A stretch of 5,432 bases of DNA, taken from assembly GCA_051649785.1 (NCBI GenBank), contig JBOFHT010000014.1, positions 1 to 5,432 on the forward strand, read 5' to 3'. A program made the translations under genes and the position numbers. Below are positions 1-5,432 of the stretch, piece after piece (position 1 is the stretch's first letter; every line of letters starts with the position of its first letter). A model generated the notes under the pieces. That model saw only the letters and a list, made by a program, of their open reading frames with translations, was not told the origin of the DNA and ran no database searches. Source of the DNA: JBOFHT01 sp051649785. GTDB taxonomy: Archaea; Methanobacteriota; Methanobacteria; Methanobacteriales; Methanobacteriaceae.

Positions 1-1175
1 GTTGAATGATCAGGTAAAACAGCAATTTTATAGTCATTATACCTAGTTATATTATTCATTAAAGGACCTAAAATATTAGAATCTATTTTTTCTATTCCTT
101 TTATTTTTTCTTCAATATTTCCAGCATGTCCTGCTTCATCAGGAGATTCTACATGGATAAAAATAATATCATTGTCTTCTAGTGCATTAATAGCATATTT
201 ACCTTTAGCTTTATAATCTGTATCAAAATAACCAGTAGCTCCAGGAACATCAATATTATTAAGACCCGCAAAAGCACCAATACCTTTAATTAAGTCAACC
301 CCAGTTATAGTCGAACCATTGATCCCATAGAGTTCATGGAAATTATCTAAACTTGGTCTTAATCCTTGACCCCATAGCCAAATCATATTAGCAGGATTTT
401 TTCTATTATCACTTCGACTAATATTAATAGCATGTTTAGATAAAAGTTCGTGTGATTTAAACATAAGATCATGGATAACTTGTCCTTTTTCAGATACAAC
501 ATTTTCATCTCTAGCAAAGTCCATGTAATCTTCTACTTTCGCACCAACAATATCATGAGGAGGCGTAGTTTTTAACTTAGCTAATTCACTATCCTCAACA
601 ACGAAAAGATGTCTGTAACTAACACCTGGATAAAATTTAACTAAGTCTTTATTAAGAAGTTTATTAGTACTCCTATTAACCCTAATATTATATTTTTTAT
701 TAATACTATCAACAATATTATCATCACTATTATTACCAACATTGTCATTAGCACTACTAATAATACTATTATTTAATTCATTTAATAAATTATCATTTAA
801 ATAATTAATTAAAGTTTTAGCTTCATTGGAACTTATATGGCCTGCACTAAAATCCTTCAATATGCCATTTTTTTCTGTAATTAAGTTACATCTAAATGTA
901 ACATCATTTTCTTTTAGTTTTATACCTAAACTACCAGCTTCTAAAGGACCACGACCAGTATAATATTTAGAAGGATCATATCCCATAATCCCCATATTGC
1001 AAACATCTGAACCAGGTTCAAGATTATCTGGGACAGTTTTAAGTAAACCAGCAGCTCCTTTTTTTGTAATTTCATCAATATTAGGTTTATTAGCTACTTC
1101 TAAAGGAGTTTTTCCATTTAATTCATCTAAAGGATAATCACTCATCCCATCTCCAATTAAAACAATATATTTCAT
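1..1175 (-). CDS. apgM: Archaeal-type cofactor-independent phosphoglycerate mutase homologue (alkaline phosphatase superfamily), possible homoserine kinase; 3' end outside window
   Basis: A continuous frame reads from ATG at 1175 to the left edge: 391 full codons and the start of the next. The product is a binuclear-metal enzyme of the alkaline phosphatase superfamily; the known archaeal members interconvert 2- and 3-phosphoglycerate. Visible motifs are GDGMSD (8-13, metal Asp9), GSDVCNMGIMGYDP (55-68, putative nucleophile Ser56), YTGRGPLEA (72-80), FRCNL (94-98), AGHIS (111-115), FYPGVSYRHL (181-190), PPHD (205-208), WLWGQG (266-271), PGATGYFDT (311-319), SPDEAGHAG (344-352, Asp346/His350) and LPDHS (387-391, Asp389/His390). 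By analogy with bacterial iPGM one more metal His should lie beyond the edge. An AAGGA ribosome site (1184-1188) lies 8 bases before the ATG. Residues about 129-172 form an unusual Asn/Ser-rich insertion. Position after hom suggests homoserine kinase, a role proposed for a subgroup of this family (TIGR02535, from memory). Family assignment is firm; substrate is not. Confidence 0.88.
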   Translation of the reverse strand, partial: MKYIVLIGDGMSDYPLDELNGKTPLEVANKPNIDEITKKGAAGLLKTVPDNLEPGSDVCNMGIMGYDPSKYYTGRGPLEAGSLGIKLKENDVTFRCNLITEKNGILKDFSAGHISSNEAKTLINYLNDNLLNELNNSIISSANDNVGNNSDDNIVDSINKKYNIRVNRSTNKLLNKDLVKFYPGVSYRHLFVVEDSELAKLKTTPPHDIVGAKVEDYMDFARDENVVSEKGQVIHDLMFKSHELLSKHAINISRSDNRKNPANMIWLWGQGLRPSLDNFHELYGINGSTITGVDLIKGIGAFAGLNNIDVPGATGYFDTDYKAKGKYAINALEDNDIIFIHVESPDEAGHAGNIEEKIKGIEKIDSNILGPLMNNITRYNDYKIAVLPDHS

Positions 1176-1190
1176 GATTTTAGTCCTTAA

Positions 1191-1385
1191 AATTAATAGT
1201 AATAAAAAATTACAAATAATAATAATAATAATAATAGCAGTAATAGCAGTAAAAATGATAATATAAATAACAAAAATAATATAAATAATGATAATAATAA
1301 CTGTTTTATCATTAGTAATAGTAATAATAGTAATAATGGCAGTAATAACAATAGTAATCTAAATAATTATAATATAACTAGTAAA
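1191..1385. repeat. Degenerate AAT/AGT/GAT triplet-repeat spacer between hom and the apgM-like gene
   Basis: This fills most of the 252-bp gap between the hom stop and the apgM-like start. It includes seven perfect AAT units (1215-1235), followed by AGC/AGT/AAT/GAT variants. The plus strand is A-rich, so a minus-strand transcript would be U-rich here. One plus-strand frame stays open from 1206 to 1403, reading mostly Asn and Ser codons, but it has no ATG, GTG or TTG start. TTTATATT-like boxes on the minus strand occur twice (about 1261-1268 and 1279-1286) and could act as weak promoters for the downstream gene. I see no hairpin terminator. Confidence 0.8.
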
Positions 1386-1427
1386 CAAGTAGAATTTAGA
1401 ACCTAATGAATCAAAATACTATTTAGA

Positions 1428-2474
1428 TTAAGAATTAGATTTAAGTTTAGCTATATTAATAATATCAGTTATCATTGCAGAAGCAGTTTCAAGAGATCCT
1501 GCACCTTTTCCAACAACAGTAATATCTTCTGCTAAGTCAGTTTTTAAAGTAGCTAGATTTAAAGTTCCATCAATGGCAAAAGGGCTATTTATTTTAACAA
1601 GACGTGGTGAAACTTTAAGGTGTTCATGAGAAACTTCAGCAATAAGTTTAATTAAGTAGCCTTGTTTTTTAGCTAAATCAATAGCTTCAGAGCTTATTTT
1701 AGAAATACCAGTAATTTCAACATCAGAGTAGGTTGCATTAACACCTAATATAGAATTAGCGAGAATAACGGTTTTACAAGCTGCATCAATACCTTCAACA
1801 TCTTGGCTTGGATCAGTCTCAGCTATACCTAACTGTTGAGATTCTGTTAATGTATTAATATAAGAAGAACCTTCAGAAGTCATTCTTGAAAGGATATAAT
1901 TAGTTGTCCCATTTAAAATACCTAAAACAGAAGATATTTCGCAACTAGCTAAAGTTTCTTCAGCTAAATTTATAATAGGCATTGCCCCACCAACAGATGC
2001 TTCAAATTTAAACTGAACATTATTTTTATTTGCAGTTTCTAGCATTTCTTTATAAAATAGTGCTAAATGGCCTTTATTAGAAGTAACCACATCTTTTTTG
2101 TCTTTAAATGCCTTAATAGTAAGTGACTTAGCAGGTTCACCTGTTTCAATATTAGTAGGTGTAGCTTCAACTAAACAATCATATTCTACATTATCCAGAA
2201 CATCATTTTCAATTAGTCCCATATGTCCTAATTTTGGATAATTAGCTACTTTCCCAGTTTCAGATTTTATTTTTAAAAGTAATTCTTCATTAATACTACT
2301 GTCTTTTGTAGTAACATCATTTGAATCTTTAGCTATTACAGAGCCTGAAGAATCAGCTACTGCAACAATTTTTAAATCAATCCCATATTTTTCCTTTAAA
2401 ATCTCTTTTTTTAAAGAAATAGCTTTAGCTACACCTTGACCCACAGCACCAAAGCCCATTAAACAAATTCTCAT
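1428..2474 (-). CDS. hom: Homoserine dehydrogenase (no C-terminal ACT domain)
   Basis: This enzyme catalyses NAD(P)H-dependent reduction of aspartate 4-semialdehyde to homoserine, the branch point to threonine and methionine, in the cytoplasm. It has 348 residues. The N-terminal Rossmann half carries GFGAVGQG (7-14), then LVEATPTN (101-108) and VVTSNKGHLA (129-138, Lys134 a conserved active-site lysine). The catalytic and dimer half holds SVGGAMPII (160-168), GILNGTTNYIL (185-195) and the block 219-234, where Glu219, Asp225, Asp230 and Lys234 have the spacing of yeast Glu208, Asp214, Asp219 and Lys223. GKGAGSLETASAM (322-334) closes the fold. The protein ends right after the catalytic domain, so the regulatory ACT domain of many bacterial enzymes is absent; the gene just upstream encodes two ACT domains. 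The ATG has a strong GGGG ribosome site (2480-2483) five bases upstream. The gap to the ACT gene is 80 bp. Confidence 0.96.
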   Translation of the reverse strand: MRICLMGFGAVGQGVAKAISLKKEILKEKYGIDLKIVAVADSSGSVIAKDSNDVTTKDSSINEELLLKIKSETGKVANYPKLGHMGLIENDVLDNVEYDCLVEATPTNIETGEPAKSLTIKAFKDKKDVVTSNKGHLALFYKEMLETANKNNVQFKFEASVGGAMPIINLAEETLASCEISSVLGILNGTTNYILSRMTSEGSSYINTLTESQQLGIAETDPSQDVEGIDAACKTVILANSILGVNATYSDVEITGISKISSEAIDLAKKQGYLIKLIAEVSHEHLKVSPRLVKINSPFAIDGTLNLATLKTDLAEDITVVGKGAGSLETASAMITDIINIAKLKSNS

Positions 2475-2510
2475 AAAATCCCCTTTTTCCTTCTTTTTTA
2501 AATCTTATTA

Positions 2511-2518
2511 AATATATT
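2511..2518 (-). promoter_or_regulatory. Possible internal TATA box before hom
   Basis: The minus strand reads AATATATT, followed by TTAATAAG, about 40 bases before the hom start. A transcript starting about 25 bases downstream would have a leader of around 16 bases that includes the GGGG ribosome site. In DNA this AT-rich such boxes arise by chance, so it is only a candidate. Read-through from the ACT gene is equally possible. Confidence 0.22.
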
Positions 2519-2554
2519 GTTTTAATCAATGATTATAAACTTAGTAATTATAAG

Positions 2555-3043
2555 CTAAACCTCATTAACCATTAAAAGCTTCTTTTCATTACAGATTTCT
2601 TGAACTTTATTATTAACTTTAGGGATTAAACCATGGTCAACTTGAATAACAAACATAGCAGCAGATCCTATATCATCTTCAACTAACCTAACTTCCATAT
2701 CAACTACATTAGCACCATTAATTGAATTTATTTTATCCATAATGTCTTTAACATCATTATCAACAACATGACCAATTAAAAGTGTTCTAAGGTTTTCTTT
2801 GAGAATAACATTATCAATTTTAAGAATTGTTACTTCTAATTCTTTTAATTTTTCAATAACTTTATTTAAATTTTCTTTTTCCCCTTCTAATGTTATTTGA
2901 ACTGGAATCATTCCTTCATCAGTTTTTGAGTCCCTTTCATGAATAATAGTAACTAAATTAGCCCCTAATTCACTAATGGGCTCTAAAACATTGACAAGCT
3001 TTCCTGGAACATCAGCTAGTTCTAATGATAAATTAGTTCTCAT
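2555..3043 (-). CDS. Two-ACT-domain protein, predicted allosteric regulator of homoserine dehydrogenase
   Basis: This 162-residue protein is made of two ACT-like domains and no catalytic domain. The first (about 4-78) shows the classic DVPGKL turn (11-16), then the helix and GANLVTIIHERD (27-38). The second (about 83-162) contains a GANVVDMEVRL segment (110-120) and a strand around AAMFVIQV (128-135). ACT domains bind amino acids and pass the signal to metabolic enzymes. Archaeal proteins of this type, next to hom, are classed as predicted regulators of homoserine dehydrogenase (COG2061, from memory). Here the gene lies directly upstream of a hom that lacks its own ACT domain, which supports a regulator acting in trans; threonine would be the expected ligand, by inference. 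The ATG is preceded by a very strong AAAGGGGG ribosome site (3050-3057) six bases away. The gap from gatC is 47 bp. No DNA-binding domain is visible. Confidence 0.87.
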   Translation of the reverse strand: MRTNLSLELADVPGKLVNVLEPISELGANLVTIIHERDSKTDEGMIPVQITLEGEKENLNKVIEKLKELEVTILKIDNVILKENLRTLLIGHVVDNDVKDIMDKINSINGANVVDMEVRLVEDDIGSAAMFVIQVDHGLIPKVNNKVQEICNEKKLLMVNEV

Positions 3044-3090
3044 CTAAAACCCCCTTTAATTTTATTTTCTCAATATTATTTATAAGTAAT

Positions 3091-3309
3091 TTAAGATTTC
3101 CAATCTGCTTTTTTAACAATAAGATTTCCATCTTTGTCAGTATTTGCATTAGCCATTATCTTTTCAGGCTTTGTCTCAATTGACTCATCTTTACGTATAA
3201 GGTTTAAATTGTCAACAATATAATAAAAAGTCTCTTCATTTTTAGGCATTTTATCTAATATTGTAGAAAATTCATTTAAAATTTTTTCTGCTTCTCTTTC
3301 AATTTTCAT
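3091..3309 (-). CDS. gatC: Aspartyl/glutamyl-tRNA amidotransferase subunit C, archaeal short form
   Basis: This 72-residue protein resembles GatC, the small subunit that wraps around GatA and stabilises the GatCAB complex. The complex amidates Asp-tRNA(Asn) or Glu-tRNA(Gln) in the cytoplasm; archaea that also have GatDE are thought to use GatCAB mainly for asparagine. The recognisable pattern is an N-terminal helix (1-20), a second helix running into NLNLIRKDE (34-42), then PEKIMANA (48-55) and the DGNLIVKK tail (60-67). These correspond to the LREDE, NAP and DGYFxVP elements of bacterial GatC. The ATG has a GAGG site (3317-3320) seven bases upstream. Neither gatA nor gatB is in the window, so it is separated from its partners. 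It leads the ACT-hom set, 47 bp before the ACT gene, and is probably transcribed with it. Short length makes the call less certain than those of its neighbours. Confidence 0.78.
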   Translation of the reverse strand: MKIEREAEKILNEFSTILDKMPKNEETFYYIVDNLNLIRKDESIETKPEKIMANANTDKDGNLIVKKADWKS

Positions 3310-3360
3310 TTAGATTCCTCATGTAACTGATAAAATAATTATTAATAAATCATTATAATG

Positions 3361-3372
3361 AAATATAATAAG
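3361..3372 (-). promoter_or_regulatory. Candidate promoter of the gatC-ACT-hom set
   Basis: The minus strand reads CTTATTATATTT, a loose TATA-like box. A start about 25 bases downstream would give a leader of roughly 30 bases before gatC, containing the GAGG ribosome site. A six-base inverted pair, GTAACT at 3323-3328 and AGTTAC at 3371-3376, brackets the box and the likely start, and could be an operator. The surroundings are almost pure A and T, so both calls are weak. Confidence 0.27.
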
Positions 3373-3470
3373 TTACTTATAATAATTAAAATATGTTTTT
3401 TCTATTATTTAAAATTACTTAAAAAATAACAACTCTATAAATTTAAGGATTTTTTAAAGTAAATTTTTAT

Positions 3471-3484
3471 AAAAATTCAAAAAA
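3471..3484 (-). terminator. Possible T-run terminator downstream of argH
   Basis: On the minus strand, about 175 bases after the argH stop, runs of six and five T occur close together (T6, GAA, T5). Archaeal RNA polymerase ends transcription at such oligo-T tracts without needing a hairpin. Chance T-runs are common in DNA of this composition. Confidence 0.27.
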
Positions 3485-3573
3485 TTATTCCAAATATTTA
3501 TAATTAATCTTATTAAATTTAGTTAAGATTTATTATTTAATTGCTTAAGTTGACAAAGTTGGCTGATAATTAA

Positions 3574-3657
3574 AATAATAATAATAATACACTTATCTTA
3601 AATATATAATAATAATAATAATAATATGTTTATCTTAAATATATAATAATATAATAT
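3574..3657. repeat. 37-bp tandem duplication with AAT runs, abutting the argH stop
   Basis: A 21-base block beginning TTATCTTAAATATATAATAA occurs at 3593-3613 and again, identical, at 3630-3650, giving a period of 37 bp. The copies are joined by AAT triplets: six units at 3608-3625. Another five units lie just left of the first copy at 3574-3588. The second copy ends directly at the argH stop codon, so the array would form the start of the argH 3' untranslated region. Slippage at AAT runs plus duplication would explain it. Confidence 0.8.
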
Positions 3658-5073
3658 CTAAAACTTAGATTTATTCTCTTTTAAAAACTTATCCATATTA
3701 GTACAAGCTAATTCAACCATTTCACTAGAAGGACCACCGGGAATAAGGCGCATATTAACATTATCAATAGGATTAAGAGATTTTTTAATTAAATCATTAT
3801 TAAGACCTAAATCCTTCCCAATAATATTATTAGCTACACTATCAATGAATTCTGAGTCAATTTCACTAAAATCAAGACCTTTATTAATAGACTTATTAAC
3901 AACTCTACCCACAATTTTATGAGCAGATCTAAATGGTATTTTAGTTTCACGAACCATAATATCCGCTAAATCAGTAGCTGTTGCAAAATTACTACTAGCT
4001 AATTCTAAACAACGTTCTTTATTAACATTAATTGATATAAGCATTTTATGAACAATACTTAAAGTATCTTGGCTAGTTATAATAGAACTCCATAAATGAG
4101 GGTTAATTTCCTGTAAATCCCTGTTGTATGTATAGGGGATAGCTTTTAAAATAGTCATAATAGTAACTAAGTTCCCATTAAGAGTAGCAGCCTTAGCTCT
4201 AGCAATTTCAGCTACATCGGGGTTCTTTTTTTGAGGCATGATAGAAGAAGTAGAAGAAAATTCATCAGCCATTTCAATAATTCCAAATTCATAACTACTC
4301 CAAAGCACTAATTCTTCGGATATTTTAGAAAGATTAGTTGTTAAATTAGCTAAATCAAAAACAACTTCGCTAATAAAATCTCGAGAACTAACACCATCCA
4401 TAGAATTTTCCATATAGCTATCAAATCCCATTAACTTAGTAGTTAATTCCCTATTAATTGGAAAACTAGTTGTAGTCATAGCTCCTGATCCAAGAGGATT
4501 AATATTAACACGTTTATATGTATCATTGAGACGTTGATAATCTCTTTTAAGTGATTGGGCATATGCCATTAAATGATGAGCTAAAGTAATAGGTTGGGCA
4601 TGTTGAAGATGAGTATAACCTACCATAACAGTATCTTTATGCTCACGAGCCATTTTAACAATATCTTCAATGAAATTAAGAATAGCTAATTGAATTTCAT
4701 TGATTTTAGAACGAGTAACTAAACGTAAATCAGTAGCTACTTGATCATTTCGTGACTTAGCTGTATGCATAAACCCCGCTGACTCCAAACCAATTACATT
4801 AATTACATAGTTTTCAAGTGCCATATGGATATCTTCAACAGAATGGTCAAAGTCTAAGGCATCATATCCTTCACTCTTAAGTTTATCAAGAGCTCCCAGT
4901 ATTTTATCAGCTACATCCTCATCAATAATACCTTCTTCTTTAAGCATTAAAGTATGGGCAAAATTACATTTTATATCAGCTTCAAATAAGTTTCTATCAA
5001 ATTCAAGTGAAGATGTGAATTCCGCTGCTTCATCACTCATTGCTTTAGCTAGTCTTCCTGTACGTATTTTCAA
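3658..5073 (-). CDS. argH: Argininosuccinate lyase
   Basis: This enzyme splits argininosuccinate into arginine and fumarate, the final step of arginine synthesis, as a cytoplasmic homotetramer of the fumarase/aspartase superfamily. Counted from the chosen TTG start it has 471 residues, normal for the family. The three conserved regions are present: HTAKSRNDQVATDLR (103-117), GYTHLQHAQP (152-161, with catalytic His155), and the signature loop TSSIMPQKKNP (275-285), whose second serine (277) is the expected catalytic base. The usual glycine opening that signature is threonine here, which I believe is common in archaeal forms. An upstream in-frame GTG at 5082 would add three residues (474 in all). 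I prefer TTG at 5073 because AGGTG at 5080-5084 then makes a ribosome site six bases away, and because homologues begin near the xxRTGRL block. It ends in TAG, and a good TATA box lies upstream. It is apparently transcribed alone. Confidence 0.95.
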   Translation of the reverse strand: MKIRTGRLAKAMSDEAAEFTSSLEFDRNLFEADIKCNFAHTLMLKEEGIIDEDVADKILGALDKLKSEGYDALDFDHSVEDIHMALENYVINVIGLESAGFMHTAKSRNDQVATDLRLVTRSKINEIQLAILNFIEDIVKMAREHKDTVMVGYTHLQHAQPITLAHHLMAYAQSLKRDYQRLNDTYKRVNINPLGSGAMTTTSFPINRELTTKLMGFDSYMENSMDGVSSRDFISEVVFDLANLTTNLSKISEELVLWSSYEFGIIEMADEFSSTSSIMPQKKNPDVAEIARAKAATLNGNLVTIMTILKAIPYTYNRDLQEINPHLWSSIITSQDTLSIVHKMLISINVNKERCLELASSNFATATDLADIMVRETKIPFRSAHKIVGRVVNKSINKGLDFSEIDSEFIDSVANNIIGKDLGLNNDLIKKSLNPIDNVNMRLIPGGPSSEMVELACTNMDKFLKENKSKF

Positions 5074-5079
5074 AATAAA

Positions 5080-5084
5080 CACCT
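5080..5084 (-). promoter_or_regulatory. Ribosome binding site that decides the argH start
   Basis: The minus strand reads AGGTG, then TTTATT, then TTG at 5073. AGGTG pairs with the conserved anti-Shine-Dalgarno end of 16S rRNA. The rival GTG start at 5082 lies inside this site and has no purine-rich site of its own upstream. Confidence 0.65.
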
Positions 5085-5108
5085 AAAATCATTAAATGAA
5101 TATATAAG

Positions 5109-5116
5109 TATATAAA
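5109..5116 (-). promoter_or_regulatory. TATA box (box A) of argH
   Basis: The minus strand reads TTTATATA, matching the methanogen box A core, with an A/T-rich stretch before it. A start 22-25 bases downstream, near 5087-5090, would leave a leader of about 15 bases that just includes AGGTG before the TTG start. With the GTG start at 5082 the leader would be only a few bases, so the geometry also favours TTG. Confidence 0.5.
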
Positions 5117-5127
5117 TATAATATTAA

Positions 5128-5250
5128 TACTTAGTAAAGTTATTAATAATATAAATAGTAATAGTAATAATGGTAAAAATATTAATAATAAATATAATAA
5201 TAATAATAAATATAATAATAATAATGACAAATATAATAATAACATAACAA
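5128..5250. repeat. AAT triplet tract with 18-bp tandem unit upstream of argH
   Basis: This is a degenerate AAT/AGT tract in the spacer between argH and the gene at the right edge. It contains two exact tandem copies of an 18-base unit, AAATATAATAATAATAAT (5190-5207 and 5208-5225), and a shortened third copy after a GAC (5229-5243). Reading the minus strand of this tract gives a long run of leucine and tyrosine codons, and one plus-strand frame gives asparagine codons; neither looks like a gene. The tract lies upstream of the argH TATA box. Confidence 0.8.
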
Positions 5251-5331
5251 TATTATTTACTAATGTAAATAGAATAGTTACTAATCTAAATTAAATTATA
5301 GTATTCGACTTTGAAAACTTAACAATAAAAT

Positions 5332-5432
5332 TTATTGTGGGATGAATTTTTTCTCCCAGTTTTTATAGAATGATTTATTTTTAACATTTTCTGCAAACTT
5401 TTTAGTGAATATATCTATTAAAAATTCTTTGT
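5332..5432 (-). CDS. C-terminal end of an unrecognised protein; 5' part outside window
   Basis: On the minus strand a frame enters from the right edge and ends at TAA (5332-5334), giving 32 complete codons. The peptide runs KEFLIDIFTKKFAENV, then KNKSFYKNWEKKFIPQ. It is hydrophilic, helical in pattern and rich in Lys, Phe and Glu, unlike the Asn/Leu runs of the neighbouring repeat, and the triplet-rich spacer begins shortly after its stop. These points suggest a real gene end on the same strand as all the others. I do not recognise the family, and a chance open frame of this length cannot be excluded. Confidence 0.5.
   Translation of the reverse strand, partial: KEFLIDIFTKKFAENVKNKSFYKNWEKKFIPQ

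Larger units (their letters stand above)
3310..3657. other. Gene-free spacer between argH and gatC
   Basis: This 348-bp stretch is extremely AT-rich, with stops in all frames on both strands and no credible small gene. Its right part holds the triplet runs and the 37-bp duplication next to the argH stop. Its centre has T-runs on the minus strand that may end argH transcription. Its left part must hold the gatC promoter and leader. A 7-base inverted repeat (AATCTTA at 3506-3512, TAAGATT at 3524-3530) is present but too weak to call functional. A slightly GC-richer patch (about 3541-3566) has no recognised role. Confidence 0.7.

Noticed and set aside
660..788. Frameshift or pseudogenisation of the apgM-like gene at the low-complexity stretch
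   Set aside because: I translated through it: the frame is continuous and the conserved motifs on both sides are in the same frame.
1206..1403. Plus-strand Asn/Ser frame as a real gene
   Set aside because: No start codon or ribosome site, and the composition is explained by the triplet repeat. Kept only as a low-interest observation.
1176..1427. Riboswitch or attenuator leader upstream of the apgM-like gene
   Set aside because: The spacer is low-complexity triplet repeat with no conserved GC stems and no threonine-rich leader peptide in the sense strand.
3506..3530. Hairpin AATCTTA...TAAGATT as a terminator or operator
   Set aside because: Seven A/T-rich pairs with an 11-base loop are expected by chance in this spacer, and no T-run follows directly.
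3574..3657. CRISPR-like array, suggested by a repeated block with a spacer
   Set aside because: Only two copies, the intervening sequence is AAT repeat rather than a unique spacer, and no cas genes are present.
5045..5245. Minus-strand frame of 66 codons rich in Leu and Tyr, resembling a small membrane protein
   Set aside because: It is the minus-strand reading of the AAT triplet tract, has no ribosome site, and overlaps the promoter and first codons of argH in another frame. Its Leu-rich composition follows from TTA/TTATTA repetition.

Overview
The window comes from a very AT-rich genome, and all recognisable genes lie on the minus strand, so transcription runs from right to left. The proteins have an archaeal methanogen character: a stand-alone homoserine dehydrogenase with a separate two-ACT-domain partner, an archaeal-type phosphoglycerate mutase homologue, and a short archaeal-type GatC. 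The strong GGGG/AGGTG Shine-Dalgarno sites, a TTTATATA box and the heavy use of TTA/AAT/AAA codons fit Methanobacteriales such as Methanosphaera or Methanobrevibacter. The genus is an inference from composition and gene set, not something the sequence proves.

Layout in transcription order (right to left). At 5332-5432 is the C-terminal end of an unrecognised protein. A spacer of about 250 bp follows, rich in AAT triplets and carrying a good archaeal promoter. Next is argH (argininosuccinate lyase, last step of arginine synthesis), most likely starting at a TTG at 5073. A gene-free stretch of 348 bp (3310-3657) then holds a 37-bp tandem duplication with AAT runs and a T-rich possible terminator. 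After it comes a four-gene set: gatC (subunit of the tRNA-dependent amidotransferase), a two-ACT-domain protein, hom (homoserine dehydrogenase), and, after a 252-bp AAT-rich spacer, an archaeal phosphoglycerate-mutase-like metalloenzyme. The last gene runs off the left edge.

Functionally the core is the aspartate-family branch towards homoserine and threonine. Hom reduces aspartate semialdehyde to homoserine. The adjacent ACT protein probably supplies the amino-acid-sensing domain that this Hom lacks. The phosphoglycerate-mutase-like enzyme sits where a homoserine kinase would be expected, which makes its true substrate the main open question. GatC links to aspartate use by another route, the amidation of Asp-tRNA(Asn) or Glu-tRNA(Gln).

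The most unusual structural feature is repeated use of degenerate AAT/AGT/GAT triplets. They fill three intergenic spacers, and a similar Asn/Ser-rich stretch appears in frame inside the mutase-like gene. I see no tRNA, rRNA, CRISPR array, transposase or other mobile element, and no clear sign of a wholly new system.
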